DNA from: Dongia rigui
GTDB lineage: Bacteria > Pseudomonadota > Alphaproteobacteria > Dongiales > Dongiaceae
Reading direction: 5' to 3'
NCBI RefSeq assembly: GCF_034044635.1
Contig: NZ_JAXCLX010000002.1
Location: 248,001-312,000, forward strand
Length of the DNA stretch: 64,000 bases
Made by a program: the position numbers and the translations under genes. Shown one piece after another: positions 52,679 to 64,000 of this stretch; the first letter of the stretch is position 1; the number at the start of each line of letters is the position of its first letter. Under the pieces are notes generated by a model. The model searched no databases. It was not told the origin of the DNA and was given only the letters and a program-made list of their open reading frames with translations.

Positions 52679-53629
52679 ATGGACTGGCTCAGCCGCCTCT
52701 TGGACCTCAATCCCGTGCAGGGGCGGCTGGATGTCCGCTGCGCCTTCGGGGCACCCTGGCGCGTCGACCATGCGCCGGCCGAGATGGGCGAGATCCAATA
52801 CCATCTGATTGTTGCCGGCACCGCCACCTTGGACGACCCGGTGACGGGGACCAGCCAGTCCCTCGCCGCCGGTGACATTCTCATTCTGCCCGATGGCGGT
52901 GCCCATGTTCTGGGTGACGGCAGTGGCGCCGCGCCGCGCGCGATCCGCAGCCGTGTTGCGGGCGACTTGGTCATCAAGGAGAATGACGGCGGTGGTACAC
53001 GTCTCGACATGTTGTGCGGCCGCTTCATCCTGGTCAACGCCCAAGATCGGCTGCTGCGCCCGTATCTGCCGCCGCGTCTGATCATCCGCAGTGCTGCGGT
53101 GGGCGGCAGTGTCACCGGCCGCCAGCTCCAAGCGCTGACTGCCTTGATGCGCGCCGAGGCTGACAGCGATCGGCTCGGCGCCCGCGCCATGCTCGATCTC
53201 CTCTCTGCAGCGCTTTTCACGCTGGCATTGCGCCTGGCCGGCGAAGGGACATCGGCCCCAACGGGCCTCCTGGCGCTGGCGGGCAATCCGCGCCTCCGAC
53301 CGGCGGTGACGGCTCTTTTCAACCAGCCGGCGCGCGACTGGACCTTGCCGGAACTCGCCGCTCTTTGTCACATGTCCCGTGCCACCTTTGCACGCCACTT
53401 TCAGGACAGCTTCGGCCGCAGCGCCAGCGACCTGCTGACCGACATCCGCATGGCGCTGGCGGCCAATGCCTTGAAGGTCCCAGGCACCACCACTGCCGTC
53501 GCGGCCGAGACGGCGGGCTATCAATCCGAGGCCGCCTTCCAGCGCGTCTTCAAGCAACGCATGGGCCTGACGCCCGCGCAATGGCGCCGCATTGCGCTGT
53601 CAAAGGCACCTCCTGCCACTGGCGGCTGA
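52679..53629 (+). CDS. AraC-family transcriptional regulator with cupin N-terminus
   Basis: A 316-residue protein. Residues 1-190 form a cupin-type sensory domain (GEIQYHLIVAGTATLDDPVT, AAGDILILPDGGAHVLGDG). Residues 210-310 form the AraC domain with two helix-turn-helix units: WTLPELAALCHMSRATFARH and VAAETAGYQSEAAFQRVFKQ, then GLTPAQWRR. It lies divergent to the AhpD-like gene and probably regulates it. Confidence 0.88.
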   Translation: MDWLSRLLDLNPVQGRLDVRCAFGAPWRVDHAPAEMGEIQYHLIVAGTATLDDPVTGTSQSLAAGDILILPDGGAHVLGDGSGAAPRAIRSRVAGDLVIKENDGGGTRLDMLCGRFILVNAQDRLLRPYLPPRLIIRSAAVGGSVTGRQLQALTALMRAEADSDRLGARAMLDLLSAALFTLALRLAGEGTSAPTGLLALAGNPRLRPAVTALFNQPARDWTLPELAALCHMSRATFARHFQDSFGRSASDLLTDIRMALAANALKVPGTTTAVAAETAGYQSEAAFQRVFKQRMGLTPAQWRRIALSKAPPATGG

Positions 53630-53773
53630 GGCGTTTTCGCGGCCCCCTCCGGGCCGCGCTGCATGGCTTAAGTCGTTGACGCATCAAAGCTTTGGGTGCT
53701 ATTTCGCGGCCAACTGCACGACATTGCCGGCGCGTGAGCCTTGCGGCTGTTGGATGCGGAGAGATTTTTCTTT

Positions 53774-55879
53774 ATGAATGAAGCGCTTAAATCGCAGGCG
53801 CCCGCGGATTTCGTCCGTGGTGCCGCGCTGTTGGATGGCGTGTGTGGATTGATCATGGAAGCCGCGAAGCAACTCTTCTCGCACCGGAAATATTGGGCGC
53901 ACCGTTTTGGCACGGCGCCCTTCCTGCCGATGTCGCGTGCCGAAATGGACGAGCTCGGCTGGGATTCCTGCGACGTCATCCTGGTGACGGGTGACGCCTA
54001 TATCGACCACCCCAGCTTCGGCATGGCGGTGATCGGGCGCTTGCTCGAAGCCCAAGGTTTCCGTGTCGGCATCATCGCCCAGCCCGACTGGCAATCGGCC
54101 GAGCCGTTCAAGGTGCTGGGCAAGCCCAACATCTATTTCGGCATCACCGGCGGCAACATGGATTCCATGGTCAACCGCTACACCGCCGATCGGCGCCTGC
54201 GCCACAATGACAGCTACACGCCCAATGACGAAGGCGGCAAGCGGCCCGACCGCGCCGTGACCGTCTACGCGCATCGTTGCCGCGAGGCCTATAAGGACGT
54301 GCCGATCGTCCTGGGCGGCATCGAAAGCTCGCTGCGTCGCATCGCCCATTATGACTACTGGTCGGACAAGGTGCGCCGCTCGGTGCTGGTCGACGCGAAG
54401 GGCGATATCCTGCTCTATGGCAATGCCGAACGCGCCGTCGTCGAAGTGACACATCGCCTGGCCAAGGGCGACAAGCCGGGCGACCTCGACGACATCCGCG
54501 GCGTCGCCTTGATGAAGGACCGCGTGCCCGACGGCTGGACCGAAGCACCTGCCAACGATGTCGAGGCAGCCGATGAAGGTGCCCGCCAATTGAAGGGCAA
54601 CACGGTCGTGCGCCTGCCTTCTTTCGAGCAGGTTGAGAAGGATTCGGAAGCCTATGCCCGCGCCTCGCGCGTGTTGCACCGGGAAAGCAATCCCGGCAAT
54701 GCCCGCGCCCTCGTGCAGCGGCATGGCAATCGCGAATTGTGGGTGACGCCGCCGCCGATTCCGTTGACCACGCCGGAGATGGACGGTGTGTTCGAACTGC
54801 CCTATGCCCGCGCGCCGCATCCCGTCTATGGCGATGCGAAGATCGCCGCCTGGGACATGATCCGCTTCTCGGTCACGATCATGCGCGGCTGCTTTGGCGG
54901 CTGTTCGTTCTGCTCGATCACCGAGCATGAGGGCCGCATCATCCAGAACCGCTCGGAAGGCTCGATCCTCAAGGAGATCGAGAACATCCGCGACAAGACC
55001 AAGGGCTTCACCGGCATCATCTCCGATATCGGCGGGCCGACGGCGAACATGTACCGGATGGCGTGCAAGGACAAGAACACGGAATCGAAATGCCGCCTGC
55101 CGTCCTGCGTCTACCCCGAGATCTGCCCCAATCTCAACACCAGCCACGACTCGCTCATTCAGCTTTACAAAAAGTCGCGCGATCTGCCGGGCATCAAGAA
55201 GGTGATGGTGGCCTCCGGCGTGCGCTATGATCTCGCCGTCGAGAGCCCGGCCTATATCAAGGAACTGGTCGCTCACCATGTCGGCGGCTATCTGAAGATT
55301 GCGCCGGAGCACACCGAAGAAGGCCCGCTTTCCAAGATGATGAAGCCGGGCATCGGCACCTATGACAAGTTCAAGGCGCTGTTCGACAAGGCCGCCAAGG
55401 AAGCCAAGAAAGAATACTTCCTCATTCCCTATTTCATCGCCGCCCATCCGGGGACGACGGATGAGGACATGATGAACCTGGCGCTGTGGCTGAAGCGCAA
55501 CAAGTACCGTGCCGACCAGGTGCAGACCTTCCTGCCGTCACCGATGGCATTGGCCACGGCCATGTACCATTCAGGTCTCAACCCGCTGCGGCCGATCCGG
55601 CGCGGTGCCTCGGAAAAGGTCGAGACGATCAAGGGGCTGAAGCAGCGGCGCCTCCATAAGGCGTTCCTGCGTTACCACGATGCCGAGAATTGGCCGCTGC
55701 TGCGCGAGGCGCTGAAGAACATGGGCCGCGCCGACCTCATCGGGCCGGGCAAGCATCATTTGGTACCAAATTGGCAGCCCGCGGGTACCGGTCTTGGTGG
55801 TGGGGAAGGGAAGCGTCTGGGCCGCAAGCATGGCACGCAGACGTTTACGACGAAGGGCGTCCTCGGTCGTCGCCGCTGA
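53774..55879 (+). CDS. YgiQ-family radical SAM protein
   Basis: A 701-residue protein with the 4Fe-4S radical-SAM motif in [20 protein letters not shown] (CxxxCxxC near residue 373), YgiQ landmarks [36 protein letters not shown] and [14 protein letters not shown], and a C-terminal basic tail. YgiQ proteins are widespread, and their reaction is not defined. The start is ATG 53774; the frame is open 11 codons upstream. Its 3' end overlaps a convergent 56-aa gene by 35 nt. Confidence 0.9.
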   Translation: MNEALKSQAPADFVRGAALLDGVCGLIMEAAKQLFSHRKYWAHRFGTAPFLPMSRAEMDELGWDSCDVILVTGDAYIDHPSFGMAVIGRLLEAQGFRVGIIAQPDWQSAEPFKVLGKPNIYFGITGGNMDSMVNRYTADRRLRHNDSYTPNDEGGKRPDRAVTVYAHRCREAYKDVPIVLGGIESSLRRIAHYDYWSDKVRRSVLVDAKGDILLYGNAERAVVEVTHRLAKGDKPGDLDDIRGVALMKDRVPDGWTEAPANDVEAADEGARQLKGNTVVRLPSFEQVEKDSEAYARASRVLHRESNPGNARALVQRHGNRELWVTPPPIPLTTPEMDGVFELPYARAPHPVYGDAKIAAWDMIRFSVTIMRGCFGGCSFCSITEHEGRIIQNRSEGSILKEIENIRDKTKGFTGIISDIGGPTANMYRMACKDKNTESKCRLPSCVYPEICPNLNTSHDSLIQLYKKSRDLPGIKKVMVASGVRYDLAVESPAYIKELVAHHVGGYLKIAPEHTEEGPLSKMMKPGIGTYDKFKALFDKAAKEAKKEYFLIPYFIAAHPGTTDEDMMNLALWLKRNKYRADQVQTFLPSPMALATAMYHSGLNPLRPIRRGASEKVETIKGLKQRRLHKAFLRYHDAENWPLLREALKNMGRADLIGPGKHHLVPNWQPAGTGLGGGEGKRLGRKHGTQTFTTKGVLGRRR

Positions 55880-56015
55880 GCTGTTTCAGCAGTGCTTGCC
55901 ATTCCGCCGGCAGCGGCTCGTTTTCAAGCTTGGCGAATTGGCTTTCAACCTGGCGCGCGAACCAGCGCTCGCCGGCCGGTTTCTCCGGATCGTTGACGTT
56001 GATGCGATAAATCAT
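55845..56015 (-). CDS. Small hypothetical protein (56 aa)
   Basis: A 56-residue frame from ATG 56015: [20 protein letters not shown], then [20 protein letters not shown]. The segment [14 protein letters not shown] loosely resembles the EPxPDxxxxLLxQL motif of anti-sigma factors of NepR type, but no PhyR or EcfG gene is nearby. It overlaps the end of ygiQ on the opposite strand by 35 nt. Confidence 0.45.
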   Translation of the reverse strand: MIYRINVNDPEKPAGERWFARQVESQFAKLENEPLPAEWQALLKQLSGDDRGRPSS

Positions 56016-56025
56016 GCGCTGTGCT

Positions 56026-56112
56026 CTATATCGCCCAATGGGTTCCGAGCAGGAAAAGCGCATAGGCGGATGCTGCTGCACTTGCCACGTAGTAGCCAAT
56101 CGTCTGCATCAT
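56026..56112 (-). CDS. 28-aa single-TM membrane peptide
   Basis: From ATG 56112 (a second ATG follows at 56109) the peptide is MMQTIGYYVASAAASAYALF, then LLGTHWAI. One hydrophobic helix spans nearly its whole length. A strong GGAGGGG lies 6 nt before the ATG. It is 10 nt from the 56-aa gene on the same strand and could share its transcript. Confidence 0.45.
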   Translation of the reverse strand: MMQTIGYYVASAAASAYALFLLGTHWAI

Positions 56113-56209
56113 GTCCGCCCCTCCACATCCCGAAAATTGCTTCCTGATCTCTATAGCTATTTTCCTGCTGCCCACACGTTGGCTGACGCAAGACAGCCGA
56201 CACCCATCG

Positions 56210-56614
56210 CTACTGCGGATAGCCTGGCGATCTGACGTCACTGTCGGTGCCTCGCCACCACGCCGCGTCGGCTTGAAGATCGGGACCGACCGGCGTCTTG
56301 CGGAGCACCTCGGCATCGATATCGACCAAGTAGCCGCCAAGGTCGACGTCATAGCGAAGAGCATTCCAGGGCAGCGCCCGACGCTCCGTGCCGATTCCCA
56401 GAAAACCACCGAATGTCACCACAGCAAAGGCGACATTGCCGGAGTGCTTGTCGATCATGAGGCTCTCGACGACGCCAAGGCTATCGCCGCGACCGTTATA
56501 GATATCGGTGCCTTGGACCTTGTCGGCGGAGATCAAGCTGCCCGTCTCGCGCTTCTTCAAGGTTTCCTGGCGATTGTCCATCTGGGGCTGCATCTGTAAC
56601 TCCGCGCGTGACAT
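56210..56614 (-). CDS. PRC-barrel domain protein
   Basis: A 134-residue protein from ATG 56614. After a Gln-rich N-terminus, GSLISADKVQGTDIYNGRGD, SLGVVESLMIDKHSGNVAFA and VVTFGGFLGIGTERRALPWN are typical of the PRC-barrel fold. Such proteins occur as soluble stress proteins or in RNA and photosystem metabolism. A later ATG (QMDNR) is possible. It lies downstream of the LysR gene on the same strand. Confidence 0.85.
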   Translation of the reverse strand: MSRAELQMQPQMDNRQETLKKRETGSLISADKVQGTDIYNGRGDSLGVVESLMIDKHSGNVAFAVVTFGGFLGIGTERRALPWNALRYDVDLGGYLVDIDAEVLRKTPVGPDLQADAAWWRGTDSDVRSPGYPQ

Positions 56615-56687
56615 TGGATACTGCCCCAACAGGCGATAGCCCGCGTTTGTTCCACGCTGGCAATATTCGGAGAAAATGTCTGGCGCA

Positions 56688-57575
56688 TCACCGGCGGCCG
56701 GCCAGAGCGCCCTTTTGTTCCTGGAACAGGGTTACCAACTGATCCATGACGGCGCGGATGCGCGGCAGCGTCCGCAGGTCTCGGTGCACCAGCAGCCATT
56801 GGTCCGCGCCGACATCCGGCAGCAAGCCCCCCAGGCGTTGCAGCCCCGTTTCGTGATCGGCCAAGTAGCAAGGCAAGACGGCCAACCCGGCGCCGGCGAT
56901 GACCGCATTGCGCAGGACCAGCCAATCGTTGACCCGAATGCGCGGGCGGCCACCTTCCAGCAACTGTCGCGTCCAGGCCTGGCCAGGCATGTAGGCATGG
57001 TCGTCGTCGAAGCCGATCCAGGTCTGCTTGCGGAGATTCTCCGGTTTGAGGTTGGGCATCTTCGTGCCGGCCCGGGCATAGATCGCGTAAGCCGCGTGGC
57101 CGAGTTTGCGGGTGACGATGCTGGCAAGATCCGGCACCTGCTCGCGGATCAACAAATCCGCCTCGCGCCGCGACAGGTTGGCCAGCGTGTGGCTCGCCGA
57201 CAGTTCGAACTCGATGCACTGCAAGTTCTCCCGCAGGCGCGGCAGGTGGGCGGCGATGAAACCGGTCATGGCCTCGCCCGCAGAGATGCGCACGACGCCC
57301 TTGGCAAGATCGCTGAGGCCGGCGCTGCGCCGCTCGATCGCCTCTGCTGCTTCCTGCATTCGCCGCGTATCCGCCAGCAGATGCTCGCCCGCCGGCGTCA
57401 GCACAAAGCGGTCGGGCAGGCGGTCGAACAGACGTGCCTTCACCGATTCTTCCAGCGCCTTGACCCGCCGGGCAATGGTGGGATGGCTGACATGCAGCTT
57501 CTTGGCAGCCGAGGTCAGTTGTCCTTCTTCGGCCAGCGTCAGGAATACCCTGAGGTCGTTCCAGTCTTCGATCAT
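56688..57575 (-). CDS. LysR-family transcriptional regulator
   Basis: A 295-residue protein. The N-terminal helix-turn-helix reads LRVFLTLAEEGQLTSAAKKL, HVSHPTIARRVKALEESVKA, RLFDRLPDRFVLTPAG. The C-terminal effector domain follows. The start is ATG 57575; the longer frame adds a short unrelated leader. It is divergent to the fused ABC exporter, 104 nt away, and may regulate it. Confidence 0.9.
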   Translation of the reverse strand: MIEDWNDLRVFLTLAEEGQLTSAAKKLHVSHPTIARRVKALEESVKARLFDRLPDRFVLTPAGEHLLADTRRMQEAAEAIERRSAGLSDLAKGVVRISAGEAMTGFIAAHLPRLRENLQCIEFELSASHTLANLSRREADLLIREQVPDLASIVTRKLGHAAYAIYARAGTKMPNLKPENLRKQTWIGFDDDHAYMPGQAWTRQLLEGGRPRIRVNDWLVLRNAVIAGAGLAVLPCYLADHETGLQRLGGLLPDVGADQWLLVHRDLRTLPRIRAVMDQLVTLFQEQKGALAGRR

Positions 57576-57679
57576 CGCGGCGAACCCTGAACAAAATTGT
57601 ACGACTGGTGATCCAAATTGTCGAATGGCGAACGACATTGTTCAGCATATTCTTGGCCCCGGCAAGTACGAGGGTGGTC

Positions 57680-61255
<3,576 letters not shown>

Positions 61256-61273
61256 TGTGAAACGGAGGCCGCC

Positions 61274-61690
61274 ATGACGATCCGCGCAATTCTCGCTTCG
61301 GCCTTGATGGCGCCAAGCCTGATGCTGGCTGCTTGTGCCGGCGGCGCGTCGTCCGAAACGCAGATCATGGGGGTCACCTGGGTCGCCGACGAAATTGGCG
61401 GCACGCCGGTTCTGCCTGACAGCGAGGTAACGCTGACATTCAACCCGGACGGCCGCTCCGGTGGCAAGGGTGGCTGCAACACCTATGGCGCCGGATATCA
61501 GCGCAACGGCAACGCCTTGACCTTCGAGCAGGCGATGTCGACGCAGATGTTCTGCGCACCGGATGCGCTGATGGCCCAGGAGCATGCCTATCTCAATCTA
61601 TTGCCGCAGGTCACAGGGTTCGAGCGCAGCGGCGACAAGCTGACGTTGAACACGCCCGCCAAATCCATCCTGTTTCACGCCAAACCGTAA
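61274..61690 (+). CDS. META-domain lipoprotein (HslJ-like)
   Basis: A 138-residue protein with a lipoprotein signal (ALMAPSLMLAACAGG, lipobox LAAC). The META domain shows GVTWVADEIGGTPVLPDSEV, GKGGCNTYGAGYQRNG and AMSTQMFCAPDALMAQEHAY. HslJ-type proteins are linked to heat-shock and novobiocin tolerance in E. coli; here the role is unknown. It starts 18 nt after the ABC exporter and may share its transcript. Confidence 0.85.
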   Translation: MTIRAILASALMAPSLMLAACAGGASSETQIMGVTWVADEIGGTPVLPDSEVTLTFNPDGRSGGKGGCNTYGAGYQRNGNALTFEQAMSTQMFCAPDALMAQEHAYLNLLPQVTGFERSGDKLTLNTPAKSILFHAKP

Positions 61691-61744
61691 CGGCCGCCTT
61701 GCCAGCGGCCCGAACTCCCGGCATGGTCCGGCCGGGAGAGCGAG

Positions 61745-62491
61745 ATGAGCGGTGCGGACAGGATTCTGATTTTGGGCGGCACGGGGGAGGGCATCGCTCT
61801 CGCTTCGGCTCTCACATCGCTGCCCGGCCGCCGCGTTATATCTTCGCTCGCCGGCCGCGTCGCCAACCCCAAATTGCCGCCGGGTGAGGTGCGTATCGGC
61901 GGCTTCGGCGGTGTCGAAGGTCTCGCCGCTTATCTGCGCGAGAACAAGATCCGCGCCGTGATCGATGCAACCCATCCCTTTGCGCGCCGCATGGGTTGGA
62001 ATGCGGCGGCCGCGTCGCAGACCACAAACACGCCGTTGCTTCGCTTTGAACGGCCCGCCTGGATGCCCCAGCCAGGCGATCATTGGATCGACGTGGCTGA
62101 TTGGGACGAGGCGGTCAATGTTTTGCGCGGCAAGGCGCGCCGGGTGTTCCTCGCCTTGGGCCGGCAGGAGTTGGCGCCCTTCACCGCTCTCAAGGATATC
62201 GCCTTCGTCATTCGCGCGGTCGACGCGCCGGATGCCGATCTCGCCTTTGCCGATGCCGAGATCGTGCTGGCACGCGGCCCCTTCAAGCTGGCGGACGAGC
62301 GGGTGCTGCTGCAGTCGCGCGGCATCGATCATTTGGTGTGCAAGAACAGCGGCGGCGATGCGACCGATGCCAAGCTGCAGGCCGCCCGCGAACTTGGCGT
62401 CACCGTCATCATGCAACGCCGCCCGCCACGGCCCGATGTGCCCAAGGTCAGCGACGTCCAGGCCGCTGTCGATTGGGTGAGATCCCTTTAA
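61745..62491 (+). CDS. cobK: Precorrin-6A reductase
   Basis: A 248-residue enzyme of anaerobic/aerobic cobalamin synthesis that reduces precorrin-6A with NADPH. The nucleotide-binding start RILILGGTGEGIALASALTS, then VIDATHPFARRMGWNAAAAS, FLALGRQELAPF and HLVCKNSGGDATDAKLQAAR are typical of CobK/CbiJ. It converges on the cbiG-cobJ fusion with a 4-nt overlap at the stops. Confidence 0.9.
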   Translation: MSGADRILILGGTGEGIALASALTSLPGRRVISSLAGRVANPKLPPGEVRIGGFGGVEGLAAYLRENKIRAVIDATHPFARRMGWNAAAASQTTNTPLLRFERPAWMPQPGDHWIDVADWDEAVNVLRGKARRVFLALGRQELAPFTALKDIAFVIRAVDAPDADLAFADAEIVLARGPFKLADERVLLQSRGIDHLVCKNSGGDATDAKLQAARELGVTVIMQRRPPRPDVPKVSDVQAAVDWVRSL

Positions 62492-64000
62492 GCCGGCTTC
62501 GTCCCGTACCAGCGCGGGGTATAGACCCAGGCGCTGCCATCGGGCTTTGCGATGGCCCGCGTCATGGATGAGCCCACAATGACGACCGTGCGGCTGTCTA
62601 CCATCTCCGTGGTGAGTTCGCCCAGCGTGGTATGACCGATCTTTTCGTCCGGCCGGCCGACATCGCGCCCCAGCACGACCAGCGTCTCAGGCGCCCGGTA
62701 CTGGCGCAACAGATCCAATGCCTCGCCCAATTGCCAGGGCCGCGCCTTGGAAATGGGATTGTAGAGGGCCATGGCAAAGTCACCCTCCGCGGCATGGCGG
62801 AGGCGATCGAGAATTGTCGCCCAGGGTTTCAGATTGTCAGAAAGCGAGATGACGCAGAAATCATGGCCGAGCGGTGCGCCGATCTTTGCCGCCGCCGCCA
62901 TCGCCGCCGAGACACCGGGCAGGATAGCAAGGTCGACGCCGTGCCATTCCGGCTTGTCCGTATCGTCCAGGGCTTCCAGCACGGCGGCAGCCATCGCAAA
63001 GACGCCAGGATCGCCTGAGGAGACGATCACGACCGAGCGCCCGCTCGCTGCCAGTTCGAAGCCATGGCGCGCGCGGGCCAGTTCCTCGCGGTTGTCGCTC
63101 CCGTGCACGATCTGGTCGGGGCGCAAGGGGCCGGCCATCTTCACATAGGTCTCGTAGCCCAGGATGTCCTGGGCCTGGTCAATCTCGCGCCGCACGGCCG
63201 GCACCATCATTGCCGCCGCGCCCGGGCCGAGGCCGACAACGGCCAAGCGCCCGCGCTTGCGCCCGATGGGTGTCACTTCTGCCGGTGTCTCGGCGACGCC
63301 AATCGCCAGTTGCTCAATGGTCACGGACAAGGCGGGTGAGGGAACGGCGGCCAGCACCAGTTCCTCGGCCGAGCGCGCCGCGACGAAGCGCACGGGCAGG
63401 CCCAGCGCAGCTGCCGCAGTGGCGACATGCGGATCGGCAAAATCATCCTCGCGCGCCAGCAGCAGCGCCAGGGAATGAATCGATAACTGCGTCTGTGCCA
63501 AAGCCCGGCGGATCACATCCGCGAGGTCCGGTTGCGGCCGACCGATGCCGATAACGATGCTGCGCGGATGAAACAGCAACTCATTCTCGCCCGGCGCCAC
63601 GTCCTGATGCGTGATCCGTGCGGTGAGCGTGCCGTCATCGGCGATGGGCAGGTTAGCATCGGCGAACCAGGGCGCCTCGCCTTCCACCCGCATCTTGGCC
63701 CCCGCCAGCAGATCGGCAATGAAGGTCTTGCCCGCCGCAGGGTTGCGCAGCACATAACCGTCGGGTGGGTTGATGAGACAGGTGCCGAAGCGGATCTCGC
63801 CGGTCGTGGTGATCGCCGGCACGGTACCCAGGGCCGCGCCGATTTCACGCGCCAGCACATTGACGCCGCTCAGGCCCCCCAGCAGCGGTACGACAGCACT
63901 GCCGTCTTCAGCCACAGCGAGAACCGGCGGTTCCGCGCGCTTGTTCTGCAACAAGGGACTGAGCGAGCGGATGACGATGCCGGCAGCGCACAGGGCGATG
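62488..64000 (-). CDS. cobJ: CbiG-CobJ fusion (cobalamin biosynthesis, precorrin-3B C17-methyltransferase), 5' end missing
   Basis: At least 504 codons, open to the right edge. The N-terminal part, IALCAAGIVIRSLSPLLQNK and VPLLGGLSGVNVLAREIG, is CbiG-like. The C-terminal 240 residues form a SAM methyltransferase: LAVVGLGPGAAAMMVPAVRR, ILGYETYVKM, VSSGDPGVFAMAAAVLEAL and FCVISLSDNLKPW. Fusion of the ring-contraction partner CbiG with CobJ is seen in several proteobacteria. The true start is outside the window; TTG 63954 is not the start, since similarity continues upstream. Confidence 0.88.
   Translation of the reverse strand, partial: IALCAAGIVIRSLSPLLQNKRAEPPVLAVAEDGSAVVPLLGGLSGVNVLAREIGAALGTVPAITTTGEIRFGTCLINPPDGYVLRNPAAGKTFIADLLAGAKMRVEGEAPWFADANLPIADDGTLTARITHQDVAPGENELLFHPRSIVIGIGRPQPDLADVIRRALAQTQLSIHSLALLLAREDDFADPHVATAAAALGLPVRFVAARSAEELVLAAVPSPALSVTIEQLAIGVAETPAEVTPIGRKRGRLAVVGLGPGAAAMMVPAVRREIDQAQDILGYETYVKMAGPLRPDQIVHGSDNREELARARHGFELAASGRSVVIVSSGDPGVFAMAAAVLEALDDTDKPEWHGVDLAILPGVSAAMAAAAKIGAPLGHDFCVISLSDNLKPWATILDRLRHAAEGDFAMALYNPISKARPWQLGEALDLLRQYRAPETLVVLGRDVGRPDEKIGHTTLGELTTEMVDSRTVVIVGSSMTRAIAKPDGSAWVYTPRWYGTKPA

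Noticed and set aside
53639-53657. Stem GCGGCCC/GGGCCGC after the AraC gene as a terminator
   Set aside because: The hairpin is real but no T run follows on either strand.
53699-55447. 582-codon minus-strand frame opposite ygiQ
   Set aside because: The radical-SAM protein on the plus strand is unambiguous; the opposite frame has no domain.

Overview
This is a GC-rich chromosomal window, most likely from an alphaproteobacterium of the Rhodospirillales kind. That is inferred from GC-biased codon use, a fused indolepyruvate:ferredoxin oxidoreductase, a CbiG-CobJ fusion, DUF3750 and DUF4864 proteins and a GcrA-type zinc tail. Coding density is high, with many 4-nt stop/start overlaps.

Layout. 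1-13241: metabolic genes (partial indolepyruvate oxidoreductase, DUF1345 membrane protein, PaaK-like and long-chain acyl-CoA ligases, oligoendopeptidase F, an M20 amidohydrolase, a homocysteine methyltransferase family protein and an amidase), then tRNA-Gly(CCC). 13579-17153: a YnjBCD-like ABC importer. 17261-22514: an OmpA-type lipoprotein with a strong promoter and terminator, apaG, folE, an argE-like deacylase and two tandem DUF4743/Nudix paralogues. 22582-31560: TerC, GluQ, a PadR-like regulator, a two-TM ion channel, panB-panC, gpt, kup and small conserved proteins. 31696-32754: a lipoprotein with an OmpA-like tail.

33236-49560: an integrative element of about 16.3 kb in the 3' half of tRNA-Arg(ACG), bounded by 49-bp identical direct repeats. 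Its right half is one leftward block: AlpA-like regulator, small protein, primase-helicase, an iteron-like cluster just past the primase gene, coiled-coil and small phage-type proteins, a GcrA-like zinc protein and a terminase small subunit. A tyrosine integrase lies beside the right repeat. There are no capsid, tail, portal or large-terminase genes. This gene set is what phage satellites of the PICI type carry, so I read it as a satellite. Its left half carries cargo: a zinc-ribbon plus deoxyribosyltransferase/TIR-like protein, three tandem small paralogues with duplicated upstream regions, a beta-family/sce7726 pair with a nuclease-like motif, an XRE regulator with a direct-repeat operator, and a secreted vanadium-haloperoxidase/PAP2 protein. 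Several of these are candidate anti-phage functions.

49642-64000: chemoreceptor, AhpD-like protein with a divergent AraC regulator, YgiQ radical-SAM protein, small proteins (one a 28-aa membrane peptide), PRC-barrel protein, LysR regulator, a fused CydDC-like ABC exporter, META lipoprotein, and cobalamin genes cobK and cbiG-cobJ (the latter cut by the window edge). All functions are read from sequence motifs; no database search was run.
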